Assembly: GCA_001821435.1 (NCBI GenBank)
Contig: MHLP01000006.1
Coordinates: forward strand, 1-37,572
Length of the DNA stretch: 37,572 nucleotides
Reading direction: 5' to 3'
Origin: Candidatus Lloydbacteria bacterium RIFCSPLOWO2_01_FULL_50_20
GTDB lineage: Bacteria > Patescibacteriota > Minisyncoccia > Phycocordibacterales > UBA6899
A program made the position numbers and the translations under genes. Positions 30,977-37,441 of this stretch are shown here, piece by piece; position 1 is the first letter of the stretch, and every line of letters begins with the position of its first letter. Below the pieces are notes generated by a model, which was not told the DNA's origin, made no database searches, and saw nothing but the letters and a program-made list of their open reading frames with translations.

Positions 30977-31453
30977 ATGACATCACTCAAAACTCTTGCG
31001 TGGCGTGAACGCGATGCGAGCTATTTTTACTTCGACGAGACACGCCGGGTACTCATTCCCGCGCTCTGTGAGATCGCACACACGATCGCGCGCGGACGGA
31101 AGCCGAACTCCTGTTCGCTCCTCCCTGGAGTAAATTTGAGGGAATGGCTCACGATGGTCTTCCGCGATGAAAAAGACTTCTTGCGTGACCATGTGGATGA
31201 AAAGTGCTCATACGTCGTTAACCTCGAAAATACCCTCTGGGCATATGACGACCCAAACACGCAAGTGATCTTCCGTGCGATCAGTCTGTGCAGGAGAGTA
31301 CTTTACCCTCCGCGAATTCCAGGCGAGTTTCGCGGAGATTGTCAGTATCAAGAAGCGCACAAACAGACGAGCTTGAAACGTCGGCGGAGATGGCTTGCGG
31401 AAAGAAACGGTTCCTGCTATCACGGAGATTATTTCGATCCGTTTTACGGTTAG
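30977..31453 (+). CDS. protein of unknown function
   Basis: 158 residues from the ATG at 30977, which has AAAGGAG at ideal spacing. The sequence is rich in Arg and aromatic residues: TLAWRERDASYFYFDETRR, CEIAHTIARGRKPNSC, a CRRVLYPPRIPGEF stretch, and a very basic LKRRRRWLAERNG near the end. No family is recognised. A longer in-frame start at 30863 would begin inside the preceding gene's stop region and terminator and is rejected. Confidence 0.6.
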   Translation: MTSLKTLAWRERDASYFYFDETRRVLIPALCEIAHTIARGRKPNSCSLLPGVNLREWLTMVFRDEKDFLRDHVDEKCSYVVNLENTLWAYDDPNTQVIFRAISLCRRVLYPPRIPGEFRGDCQYQEAHKQTSLKRRRRWLAERNGSCYHGDYFDPFYG

Positions 31454-31475
31454 GGTCCTCTGCGGCACACACAAA

Positions 31476-31504
31476 GGCCCGCCACATAGGCGGTGCTTTT
31501 TTTA
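31476..31504 (+). terminator. terminator
   Basis: GCCCGCC pairs with GGCGGTGC (31477-31496), followed by T7 and ATTTCC. Confidence 0.7.
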
Positions 31505-31581
31505 TTTCCAACACATAAGTCGGACCCCGGTAGTATCCGCCTCAGGCGGAACTACGGGGCAAGCTTATGGAATGGAATAAA

Positions 31582-31646
31582 TTACTTTTTCTCGACAACG
31601 ATCGTGCATTTGGCGACCAATGCCGCGATAGCACCGACCGCAGCGA
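31582..31646 (-). pseudogene. duplicated 3' end of the DUF4342 gene
   Basis: The 61 bases 31586-31646 equal 31950-32010 except for one change. On the minus strand they encode the last twenty residues of the DUF4342 protein (ending KCTIVVEKK) and a TAA stop, with no upstream coding part. Confidence 0.75.
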
Positions 31647-31688
31647 TGAGATCGAGTGATACGGCCCCGCAATATGCGGAGCTTTTTA
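31647..31688 (+). pseudogene. duplicated end and terminator of the 86-residue protein gene
   Basis: TGAGATCGAGTGA followed by CCCCGCAATATGCGGAGCTTTTTAT repeats the last codons and terminator found at 30855-30898, with a few changes. It abuts the DUF4342 tail copy head to head. Confidence 0.65.
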
Positions 31689-31692
31689 TCGC

Positions 31693-31721
31693 TTGACAGT
31701 TGCGAGGGAATTTGTTAAGCT
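31693..31721 (+). promoter_or_regulatory. promoter of small RNA/peptide unit
   Basis: TTGACA (31693-31698), 17 nt, TAAGCT (31716-31721). Confidence 0.5.
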
Positions 31722-31727
31722 CTTATT

Positions 31728-31866
31728 AGGCACGTTGGTTAAACGCAACTCTTTCGGGAGGTTGCGGCCAGCGTTAAAAGCAAAAAGTACAGCATACAAA
31801 TCACATGTGAAACGGGGCACGTTTCCCCTCGACTCGCAGAGACCCTGAAAGGGGTCTCTTTATTAT
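31728..31866 (+). ncRNA. short transcription unit, RNA or tiny peptide
   Basis: From the promoter at 31693 a transcript of about 140 nt would run to a terminator AGAGACCC/GGGTCTCT (31838-31859). It folds a GCAAC/GTTGC hairpin (31744-31764) and GGGG/CCCC near 31815. A 37-codon basic frame starts at TTG 31735, but it has no ribosome-binding site and its stop lies in the terminator loop, so RNA is preferred. Confidence 0.4.
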
Positions 31867-31945
31867 TTATAACCACAATTTTTATCTATAAGTAAGACAG
31901 GCCGCCCGTAAAATACAGAAGACCGACTTATGTATTATTGCGAGA

Positions 31946-32197
31946 TCATTTTTTCTCGACAACGATCGTGCATTTGGCGACCAATGCCGCGATAGCACCG
32001 ACCGTAGCGAGAGGAGGGACCAGGACTGCGCCGATCGCGCCTATCGTAAGCGGGATCTCGATGAACGTCTCCCCTTCCTCGTTCTTGATAATGATGCGCC
32101 GAGCATTCCCGGCTGCGATAAGCTCTTTCACTTTTTTGAGCAATTCCTCGCCGCTCACGCGAAACTCTTCTTTGCTTTGTGCTTTTTCGTCGGTCAT
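31946..32197 (-). CDS. DUF4342 protein with membrane hairpin
   Basis: 83 residues from the ATG at 32197. The N-terminal half is charged (EEFRVSGEELLKKVKELIAAGNARRIIIKNEEGE), given here in short: FRVSGEELLKKVKEL and RRIIIKNEEGETF; it is followed by IPLTIGAIGAVLVPPLATVG and KCTIVVEKK. This is the DUF4342 pattern, found in Firmicutes and others, of unknown function. On the minus strand TATAAT (32210-32205) ends 7 nt before the ATG, so a leaderless transcript is inferred. Confidence 0.85.
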   Translation of the reverse strand: MTDEKAQSKEEFRVSGEELLKKVKELIAAGNARRIIIKNEEGETFIEIPLTIGAIGAVLVPPLATVGAIAALVAKCTIVVEKK

Positions 32198-32231
32198 GAG
32201 ATGCATTATAAACTTTTATAAATGAAAATAA

Positions 32232-32360
32232 AGTGAGTGGCACAATCCGCAAAGCGGCAATGCGGTGATCTTAATACGTTACGATGCTACGGATATCATG
32301 GGCGGAGTGACCGAAGTACTCGCCTATGGGACGGCGGTTGTGGCCGAAAAGATCAAGTGA
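32232..32360 (+). pseudogene. 3' remnant of a YbjQ/DUF74-type gene
   Basis: An open frame after a TAA at 32229 reads through GNAVILIRYDATDIMGGVTE, then VLAYGTAVVAEKIK and TGA at 32358. The end matches the C-terminus of YbjQ (DUF74) proteins, which carry NAVVGVRFD...EVLAYGTAV. The first half of the family is missing, and there is no start signal, so this is a decayed copy. Confidence 0.6.
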
Positions 32361-32371
32361 GCAGATCTCGT

Positions 32372-32400
32372 TTGACCAAAAAAGCATAAAAGGTTACAGT
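32372..32400 (+). promoter_or_regulatory. promoter of NADAR-like gene
   Basis: TTGACC (32372-32377), 17 nt, TACAGT (32395-32400). Confidence 0.5.
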
Positions 32401-32455
32401 ATACCTCCGCACGGGGGAAGAAGTTCTCCTACAACCAACCAACAAGGAGGTCCAC

Positions 32456-32914
32456 TTGGACATCACGGCAAAGGCCGTCTTCCCCGCTTCGGCACTCTCC
32501 AACTTTGAACCGTATGACTTCGTCTTTGACGGAGTGTTTTGCGCTTCGATGGAGGGGCTCATGCAAGCGTTCAAGATCGAAGACCACGAGCTTCAGAAGC
32601 AAGTCTGTCTCCTGATCGGCAAGGCAGCAAAGAAATTCGGGCAAGACTACAACGGCGTATGGAAATCGACACAAACGCTCTGGTGGAAAGGAAGGGCACA
32701 TCCACGGGAAAGCGGAGCATATCAGGAACTCGTTGACCGCGCATTCGATGCATTGGCAACGAACGAACGGTTCCAAAAGATACTCCTTTTCACCGGCACG
32801 GAGACACTTACCCATTCGATCGGCTCGCACGACCCGAAAGAAACGGTGCTCACGGAGGAAGAGTTCTGTTCTCGATTGATGAAGCTCAGAGCTCTTCTCG
32901 CACAAGGAAAATGA
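32456..32914 (+). CDS. diverged NADAR-like protein
   Basis: 152 residues starting at TTG, which has AAGGAGG 6 nt upstream. The layout follows NADAR/YbiA proteins: ALSNFEPYDFVFDG, SMEGLMQAFK in place of SxExxxQxxK (the catalytic Glu kept), a central WKSTQTLWWKGR, then LLFTGTETLTHSIGSHDPKETVLT and EEFCSRLMKLR. Compared with the gene at 1329-1787 the WGxGxxxxGxNxLG block is replaced. Hydrolysis of an ADP-ribose or similar N-glycosidic bond is possible. It is an isolated unit with its own promoter and terminator. Confidence 0.65.
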   Translation: MDITAKAVFPASALSNFEPYDFVFDGVFCASMEGLMQAFKIEDHELQKQVCLLIGKAAKKFGQDYNGVWKSTQTLWWKGRAHPRESGAYQELVDRAFDALATNERFQKILLFTGTETLTHSIGSHDPKETVLTEEEFCSRLMKLRALLAQGK

Positions 32915-32925
32915 TCGTAACTTTA

Positions 32926-32951
32926 GCCCCGCATACGTGCGGGGCTTTTTT
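32926..32951 (+). terminator. terminator
   Basis: GCCCCGCA/TGCGGGGC stem followed by T6, after the NADAR-like gene. Confidence 0.75.
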
Positions 32952-32954
32952 GCC

Positions 32955-32990
32955 AAAAAAAGAGAACCATAATGATGCATCACGGTTCTC
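32955..32990 (-). terminator. terminator of thioesterase gene
   Basis: AGAGAACC and GGTTCTCT pair around a 15-nt loop; on the minus strand T7 follows. Confidence 0.7.
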
Positions 32991-33023
32991 TGCTTCTCGT
33001 ATGGTGAAGAATCTCTTCCGGGG

Positions 33024-33413
33024 TCATTGCTTGTTTTTCTTTTTTGCCTCTCTGTATGGCGGCAGTCCATGCGGCGTTGGCTTGCCATTCTTATCGAGCA
33101 ATACGAAGACGATACGCTCGATGATCATCACCGGATCTCTGGAACCAAAAGAATCCACGCACACACGGAAGGTGACCGAAGTATTTCCGACTCCGGCGAC
33201 CTTCACGTGGATACGAACCAACGAACCGGAACGCACAGGACGCTTGAATTGCACATCGCTCATGGCGACGGTCACAATGTGCGGCGACCAGAGCTTTTTC
33301 ATTGCGGCGATAGCGGCCGCCTCGTCAACCCACGCCAAGAGGATCCCCCCGAAGATCGTATTCGCGCCGTTTAAGTGTTCCGGCCGCACCAAACGTTCCA
33401 CTACGTAAGACAT
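33024..33413 (-). CDS. hotdog-fold acyl-CoA thioesterase
   Basis: 129 residues matching the YciA/acyl-CoA hydrolase type. It has RPEHLNGANTIFGGILLAWVDEAAAIAA with catalytic-region Asn and Asp (key blocks HLNGANTIFGG and WVDEAA), then VAMSDVQFKRPVRSGSLVRIHVKV and a final FVLLDKNGKP. These cleave acyl-CoA esters in the cytosol. GAGG precedes the ATG at 33413; the much longer upstream frame lacks any signal. Confidence 0.88.
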   Translation of the reverse strand: MSYVVERLVRPEHLNGANTIFGGILLAWVDEAAAIAAMKKLWSPHIVTVAMSDVQFKRPVRSGSLVRIHVKVAGVGNTSVTFRVCVDSFGSRDPVMIIERIVFVLLDKNGKPTPHGLPPYREAKKKNKQ

Positions 33414-33502
33414 GAAATATCCTCGAACAACGACTCTCCGCACATCCTTGCATACGCGAACACATGACGCAAATGAATCGTTCCATCGCCCCGTAACCGC
33501 CT

Positions 33503-33520
33503 CCTGCCTGCGCAGGCAGG
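33503..33520. repeat. perfect 18-bp palindrome
   Basis: CCTGCCTGCGCAGGCAGG is fully self-complementary and lies in the divergent control region of the thioesterase and nucleotidyltransferase genes. A related sequence lies inside sufU. Confidence 0.7.
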
Positions 33521-33614
33521 CGTGGTTTTGGTGGACAACGAGAACAGAAAATGTTAGCATTTTGCAGGCCAAAAGCCGGATTTTTGTTCCACCCACGCAA
33601 CCCATGGAGGTCGC

Positions 33615-34154
33615 ATGCATTCTGTGTTCACTGAGTTTGCGATCAATTCCAAGGCAACCCGGCAAGATGTCGAACGCGCCGCGCACAAATTACTCTGCTG
33701 TCCCGGAGTCGAAGGTGTCGAGCTGTTCGGGAGCATCGCCAGGCAAGGTTACGGCAACGATGTCGACTTGATCCTCATCGTGTCTGATGATCTTGCGCAG
33801 GAATTCATTTTTCATGTGCACAGACTGCTGGAAACGAAGCGGTACCGGCATGATCAAGGAAAAGGGTTCTACGGCGCTAGAGCTTTGCGACGGGTCGCTG
33901 CGGCCGCAACGCTGGGGAGGAAGAAATTCAACAATATCTATGCCCACGCATCGAAATGGACGACCCCGCACCTGATCGAAGTTTTTCTTTTCCCCGCCGA
34001 CTGGCGCAAGCAACTCCACGAACTTCAGGCGATATATCCGCATCGTGATCCGGAGTTCATGAAAAAGATCGCGAAGGATGCGGTGGTGCTTCTCGATGGA
34101 AAAGATCGCCACCCTTCCGGCTGTGTGTGCGAGGTGTGCGGAGGTCTCGGATAA
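33615..34154 (+). CDS. nucleotidyltransferase-fold protein
   Basis: 179 residues. The pol-beta-like motif GSIARQGYGNDVDLILIV (about residues 36-53) contains the GS and D-x-D of minimal nucleotidyltransferases. A Lys/Arg-rich middle (ETKRYRHDQGKGFYGARALRR) and a WTTPHLIEVFLFPADW third-Asp region follow; Glu in IEVF may be the third acidic residue. The C-terminus carries a Cys cluster CVCEVCGGLG. MNT proteins often pair with HEPN toxins, but no HEPN partner is seen here. GGAGG precedes the ATG. Confidence 0.7.
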   Translation: MHSVFTEFAINSKATRQDVERAAHKLLCCPGVEGVELFGSIARQGYGNDVDLILIVSDDLAQEFIFHVHRLLETKRYRHDQGKGFYGARALRRVAAAATLGRKKFNNIYAHASKWTTPHLIEVFLFPADWRKQLHELQAIYPHRDPEFMKKIAKDAVVLLDGKDRHPSGCVCEVCGGLG

Positions 34155-34169
34155 ATTTGTACAAATATC

Positions 34170-34200
34170 ACATCGCCGCTACAGACGTGGCGGTTTTTTT
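34170..34200 (+). terminator. terminator
   Basis: CGCCGC pairs with GTGGCG around a 7-nt loop, followed by T7. Confidence 0.7.
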
Positions 34201-34203
34201 ATT

Positions 34204-34261
34204 GTCGTGTAATACCTCGCGGCTGACTTCGGCTGAGCTCAGTCGAAGCCCTGCCGCGAGG
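34204..34261. repeat. REP-like palindromic element, tandem copy 1
   Basis: CCTCGCGGC (34215-34223) pairs with GCCGCGAGG (34253-34261), enclosing the core CTTCGGCTGAGCTCAGTCGAAG (34227-34248, one G-T pair). Confidence 0.75.
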
Positions 34262-34324
34262 ATACACTGATATGAGTATCGACGGTGGCCGATACCTCTT
34301 CCAAAAAACCAGCCACGGCGTCGC

Positions 34325-34382
34325 GTGCCGAATACCCCGTCGGGACTTCGACCGAGCCTCAGTCGAGGTCCTTGCCGCGGGG
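34325..34382. repeat. REP-like palindromic element, tandem copy 2
   Basis: It aligns with copy 1: AATACC(C)CG, GACTTCGACCGAG, CTCAGTCGAGGTCCT and GCCGCGGGG. The arms CCCCG/CGGGG pair and the core CTTCGACCGAG/CTCAGTCGAGG folds. The unit-to-unit distance is 121 bp. Confidence 0.7.
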
Positions 34383-34430
34383 TTTAACACGCGACCTGGT
34401 TTATTCGGCTAAAAATATGAGGGCGAATCC

Positions 34431-34898
34431 ATGCTGTTTCATCGATATCATGCTAGGATGCAAAAAGGAACAATTATTCGTCTCACTCGTTACACCATGA
34501 AGGAATCGGAAAATGAAAGCGGAGTGATTCAGACTTCCTTTGCCCTCACAAGGGAAAGTATGACCAAGGTGCTTGAGGCTTATCAGGAGGCAAAAAGATC
34601 AGGCGAGTATATGACGTCCATTGATCTCCACGACTTTCCGTCAATGATCGAGATCGTCCGGCAAGCGGAAAAAGAGAACATCGAAGGAGCGCTGAGTGGC
34701 GAAGAATTCAAAAGGATCGAAAATTCTCCTGAATTCATCGCATTGGCGAATAGTGCCGCAGGAGCAAAAGCAATAAAAAAAGCCCATATTTACAAAGTGC
34801 GCCAGCTTTTATTGGACGAATTCGAGCGAGAAGGCAAAGATGTTGCCGAACTCAAGCAAATGCTTGCCAGAGACGTCAAAGACAACCAGGATAAGTAG
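34431..34898 (+). CDS. soluble helical protein of unknown function
   Basis: 155 residues from ATG 34431, chosen because GAGGG lies 7 nt upstream; ATG 34458 and 34497 are alternatives. The protein is Lys/Glu-rich and looks entirely helical from about residue 30, for example TKVLEAYQEAKRSGEY, IVRQAEKENIEGALS and KKAHIYKVRQLLLDEFEREG. No family is recognised. The tandem palindromic repeats lie directly upstream. Confidence 0.6.
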   Translation: MLFHRYHARMQKGTIIRLTRYTMKESENESGVIQTSFALTRESMTKVLEAYQEAKRSGEYMTSIDLHDFPSMIEIVRQAEKENIEGALSGEEFKRIENSPEFIALANSAAGAKAIKKAHIYKVRQLLLDEFEREGKDVAELKQMLARDVKDNQDK

Positions 34899-34997
34899 GG
34901 TATAGAAAAGCTCCGCAATTCAGACCTGCGGAACCACAGGATTGTGCCGTACAAGATCTCGTGTTAGCCTTTGTGCGGACATACAAAGGAGATGGAA

Positions 34998-35408
34998 ATG
35001 ACAAAACTCGCAGTGCTCAACCGTGAACTCGATGCATTGAAAGCGAAAGAAAAGCTGGTGCGCAAGGGAAAACTCGAGATCTTCAGGCGAAAACTGCTTT
35101 GTTGTTTGCATTGCAAAAAGACGAGACAGCTTTTGCGGTGGGATTTTGTCCAAGATCATTGGTATGAAAAACCTTGGAGTTGCAATGGAGGCGACACCTG
35201 GCACATGACCGAAACGAAGTGTTGCCACATTGTTTGCCCGGAATGCAATACGATGAACTATGTTTACAACCATCCCAAGATGGCCGTCATTGTCCTCGCG
35301 CGTGACACCGAACACTTCTCATCCGAGGAACTCTTTGCGCGCGTATTCGACCAACATGGAAACAGCTATCCGAAACTCCGAACGCCCGAAGAAGCGACCG
35401 AGTCCTAG
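34998..35408 (+). CDS. zinc-ribbon protein of unknown function
   Basis: 136 residues from the ATG at 34998, with AGGAG 6 nt upstream. After a helical, charged N-terminus (LNRELDALKAKEKLVRKGK) come CLHCKKTRQLLRWDF, WSCNGGDTWHM and KCCHIVCPECNTMNYVYNHP. Two Cys-x-x-Cys knuckles with extra Cys make one or two zinc ribbons. A DNA- or RNA-binding role is plausible but not shown. It is followed by structured element copy B. Confidence 0.65.
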   Translation: MTKLAVLNRELDALKAKEKLVRKGKLEIFRRKLLCCLHCKKTRQLLRWDFVQDHWYEKPWSCNGGDTWHMTETKCCHIVCPECNTMNYVYNHPKMAVIVLARDTEHFSSEELFARVFDQHGNSYPKLRTPEEATES

Positions 35409-35437
35409 TTTTCCCCCGCCCCGCAACTGCGAGGCAC

Positions 35438-35552
35438 GCCCTGTAGTAGCGCTTCGCTTACTGCATCTAGCGAGGGAGAGGAACAAGTGTTCTCACTTGT
35501 TCCTTAACCGAGCGACGATGCGGAAAAGGCCGCCTTACTACGGGGCTTTTTT
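35438..35552 (+). repeat. structured terminator-like element, copy B
   Basis: Matches 16561-16673 read on the minus strand. The ends GCCCTGTAGTA (35438-35448) and TACTACGGGGC (35536-35546) pair over 11 bp; the middle is a perfect GGAACAAGTG/CACTTGTTCC hairpin (35501-35504 loop region); T6 and ATTTC follow. It ends the zinc-ribbon gene's transcript. Confidence 0.7.
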
Positions 35553-35670
35553 ATTTCTAAAAATCGTTTGCCTTGCGTATGGGTTTCCATGAGGTAATAT
35601 TCTCAGCAGACGTTTCTGGCTGGCAGATCGTGTGCTGGTCATACACAACAGTAACTTGAAAGGAATAGTC

Positions 35671-36417
35671 GTGGAAAAAAAAGTGGAGCTTGCTGGACGG
35701 ATACCCTTGATCGAAAAAAGCGTCTCCTTTATGGCACCCCACCTGCCTCAAGGGACGTCATTCCAAGACCTCAGGGACTGGATTGTTGCCAATGATCACG
35801 GGCGAAGCGGACACTACTACGCTCTCGCTGCAACCGGCTGGAAACACCAGGTACCTTTTTACACGGGGAACGCAAAAGCGTGCGCGGAACGATTCAAGAG
35901 ATACACCCACGTCGTTCCAAACACGGACGAGATCGATCGTGTGTGCGGCATGAAGCTGATGCATGGGTTTTTCTGTTGCGGCGAACCGGGAAATAACTCC
36001 TACTCGACGATCATCGATGAAGACTTCAAAGAAAGCCGCCGATTGTCGGATAGTGCATACGGAAAAATTTGCAAAAAAACCGCCGGAGTGAAGTATTATT
36101 TCTTCCGACCGAAGGCCGGGCGCATCGTGAACAACAATGTGTGGTACGGAGATCTGGTTGTCGTATCGCTGTCGTTACGAGTCAACGATCGAAACAAGAT
36201 CGTGTGTCTTCCGCTTCAGGTAAGGACAAACCTCTATTTCGCTGGCGGACATGGAGCCGCGACTTACTACGATGCGACCTATCGGAAATACACCAAACGC
36301 CTTGGCTGGGATAGCAAACCGTGGTCCGACGATGATTTCCGTATCTCCCCCGATCCCATAGCGGAGCAAATGTTCCATGTAGAGATTCTTGAAGGCCTGC
36401 TTCAAGCGATTTGCTAG
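35671..36417 (+). CDS. protein of unknown function
   Basis: 248 residues from GTG 35671, which has AAAGGAA upstream; the longer frame from GTG 35632 has no such site. The protein is soluble and rich in aromatic residues, Cys and His: HYYALAATGWKHQVPFYTG, CGMKLMHGFFCCGEPGNNSY, KYYFFRPKAGR and FAGGHGAATYYDATYRKY. No family is recognised and no catalytic motif is obvious. A possible promoter is CTTGCG-N17-TAATAT at 35572-35600. Confidence 0.6.
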   Translation: MEKKVELAGRIPLIEKSVSFMAPHLPQGTSFQDLRDWIVANDHGRSGHYYALAATGWKHQVPFYTGNAKACAERFKRYTHVVPNTDEIDRVCGMKLMHGFFCCGEPGNNSYSTIIDEDFKESRRLSDSAYGKICKKTAGVKYYFFRPKAGRIVNNNVWYGDLVVVSLSLRVNDRNKIVCLPLQVRTNLYFAGGHGAATYYDATYRKYTKRLGWDSKPWSDDDFRISPDPIAEQMFHVEILEGLLQAIC

Positions 36418-36423
36418 GTTGAA

Positions 36424-36455
36424 CACCCGTCCCGCACACTACGGGATTTTTTTTA
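36424..36455 (+). terminator. terminator
   Basis: CCCGT/ACGGG around CCCGCACACT, followed by T8 and ATTTC. Confidence 0.65.
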
Positions 36456-36486
36456 TTTCAGCGAATACATAAGACCGACTCAAGTG

Positions 36487-36654
36487 TTACGTGAATCGGA
36501 CGAAGCGGGCGTGATATTTGTTTTGCCAATCGGCCTTGGCGATCGTGCGCTCGCTGTAGATGCCGTCACGGGGCCAGTTGGCTTCCGAGATGTTTATCGA
36601 GCCATCGGAGAACACCTTTTCAATAAACGCGACGTGACCGTATCCTTTGTGAAC
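36487..36654 (-). pseudogene. 3' remnant of a CHAP-domain amidase gene
   Basis: On the minus strand a 55-codon frame reads GYGHVAFVEKVFSDGSINIS, then EANWPRDG...YHARFVRFT and TAA. GHVAFVEKV with the catalytic His and the ISEANW block are typical of the C-terminal half of CHAP amidases, which cut peptidoglycan. It is preceded by an in-frame stop (36657-36655), and the half holding the catalytic Cys is missing. The plus-strand 83-codon frame over the same bases is a shadow. Confidence 0.6.
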
Positions 36655-36786
36655 TCACTTCCGGTATCCTCGCACATTCATATCAGTGAGGCAAACGGTA
36701 AAAAAAATCACGACCATTTCATCAAACAGCGATAAAATATCATTATGTTTAAGAGAATATTATTCGCTATTTAACGCAGCACATTC

Positions 36787-36986
36787 ATGCCGGCAAAATC
36801 ACAACAGCAACAGAAAGCCGCGGGAGCAGCGCTCGCCGCAAAGAGAGGGAAAAAGCAAGAGCCTCGCTCAAGGGGGCGTCAAAGAGCATGTATGAATCGA
36901 TGGACGAGGCGGAATTACGAAGAATGGCTTCGACAAAACGCAAAGGCAAATCCAAGCGCGTAAGGAGGCAGAAAAAGAAAAATTGA
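36787..36986 (+). pseudogene. DUF3008-type small protein gene with frameshift
   Basis: The ATG at 36787 starts MPAKSQQQQKAAGAALAAKR, the hallmark N-terminus of the DUF3008 family. At the A5 run 36850-36854 the frame must shift by -1 to continue as ARASLKGASKSMYESMDEAE, then LRRMASTKRKGKSKRVRRQK and TGA at 36984. Together they give about 66 residues, the family's normal length. One missing A would explain it. It is a mutation, a sequencing error in a homopolymer, or less likely programmed frameshifting. Confidence 0.75.
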
Positions 36987-37011
36987 CAAATATTTAATCG
37001 CGTGATAATGT
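36983..37011 (+). promoter_or_regulatory. promoter
   Basis: TTGACA (36983-36988), 17 nt, TAATGT (37006-37011). The -35 overlaps the stop codon of the DUF3008-type gene. Confidence 0.65.
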
Positions 37012-37038
37012 TTCTGCGGACAACAAGGAGAAGCCTCT

Positions 37039-37290
37039 ATGAAAAGCGTGCGGATCGAACCTGTGAATGCCGCAGGTAAGACGTTGTTCGCGATTGATGT
37101 CGTCTGCGACTGCGGAAGGAACGGTCTCGAAAAAGTAGAGACGGGTGATATGAGTTTTCGCCACCTCGCCGGTGTCGGCGCATCACACACCGCGCCGTAC
37201 ACCCTGAGATGTACCTGTGGACGAACATATCAGGTCGCCTCTCAGGTGAACCATATTCACGTTCACCAGCTCGACCATACTGGTCGTTAA
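37039..37290 (+). CDS. small zinc-binding protein of unknown function
   Basis: 83 residues. Two Cys-x-Cys pairs, VVCDCGRNG (about 23) and LRCTCGRTYQ (about 58), probably bind one zinc. The C-terminus is His-rich (VNHIHVHQLDHTGR). AAGGAG lies ahead of the ATG. It is an isolated unit with promoter and terminator. Confidence 0.65.
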   Translation: MKSVRIEPVNAAGKTLFAIDVVCDCGRNGLEKVETGDMSFRHLAGVGASHTAPYTLRCTCGRTYQVASQVNHIHVHQLDHTGR

Positions 37291-37305
37291 GGATCATTGA
37301 ATGAT

Positions 37306-37335
37306 ACGCCCTGCAACTGCGGGGCTTTTTTATTG
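37306..37335 (+). terminator. terminator
   Basis: CCCTGCA/TGCGGGG stem and CTTTTTTATT, the same tail as elsewhere in the region. Confidence 0.75.
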
Positions 37336-37370
37336 CACGTATATTGCACGCACAAAAAGTCTGCGCGGAG

Positions 37371-37399
37371 TTGACAACAGGTGATTATTCTGTTAGTTT
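37371..37399 (+). promoter_or_regulatory. promoter
   Basis: TTGACA (37371-37376), 17 nt, TAGTTT (37394-37399). Confidence 0.55.
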
Positions 37400-37441
37400 T
37401 ACTTCAAGAAGTCCCACCCCCTTACAAACGGAGAAAGAAAG

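Larger units (their letters stand above)
31513..31933. repeat. segment bounded by 11-bp inverted repeats
   Basis: ACATAAGTCGG (31513-31523) and CCGACTTATGT (31923-31933) are exact inverted copies bounding about 420 bp. Inside are a CCCCGGTAGT/ACTACGGGG hairpin (31524-31559), two duplicated gene ends and a small transcription unit. A related ACATAAGACCGACT lies at 36467-36480. Confidence 0.4.

Noticed and set aside
33615-34154. HEPN-MNT toxin-antitoxin pair
   Set aside because: The nucleotidyltransferase has no adjacent small helical HEPN gene with an RxxxxH motif on the same strand; neighbours are a thioesterase and an unknown protein behind repeats.
36484-36735. 83-codon plus-strand frame
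   Set aside because: The opposite strand has a clear CHAP-domain match over the same bases, and this frame starts at GTG without a ribosome-binding site.
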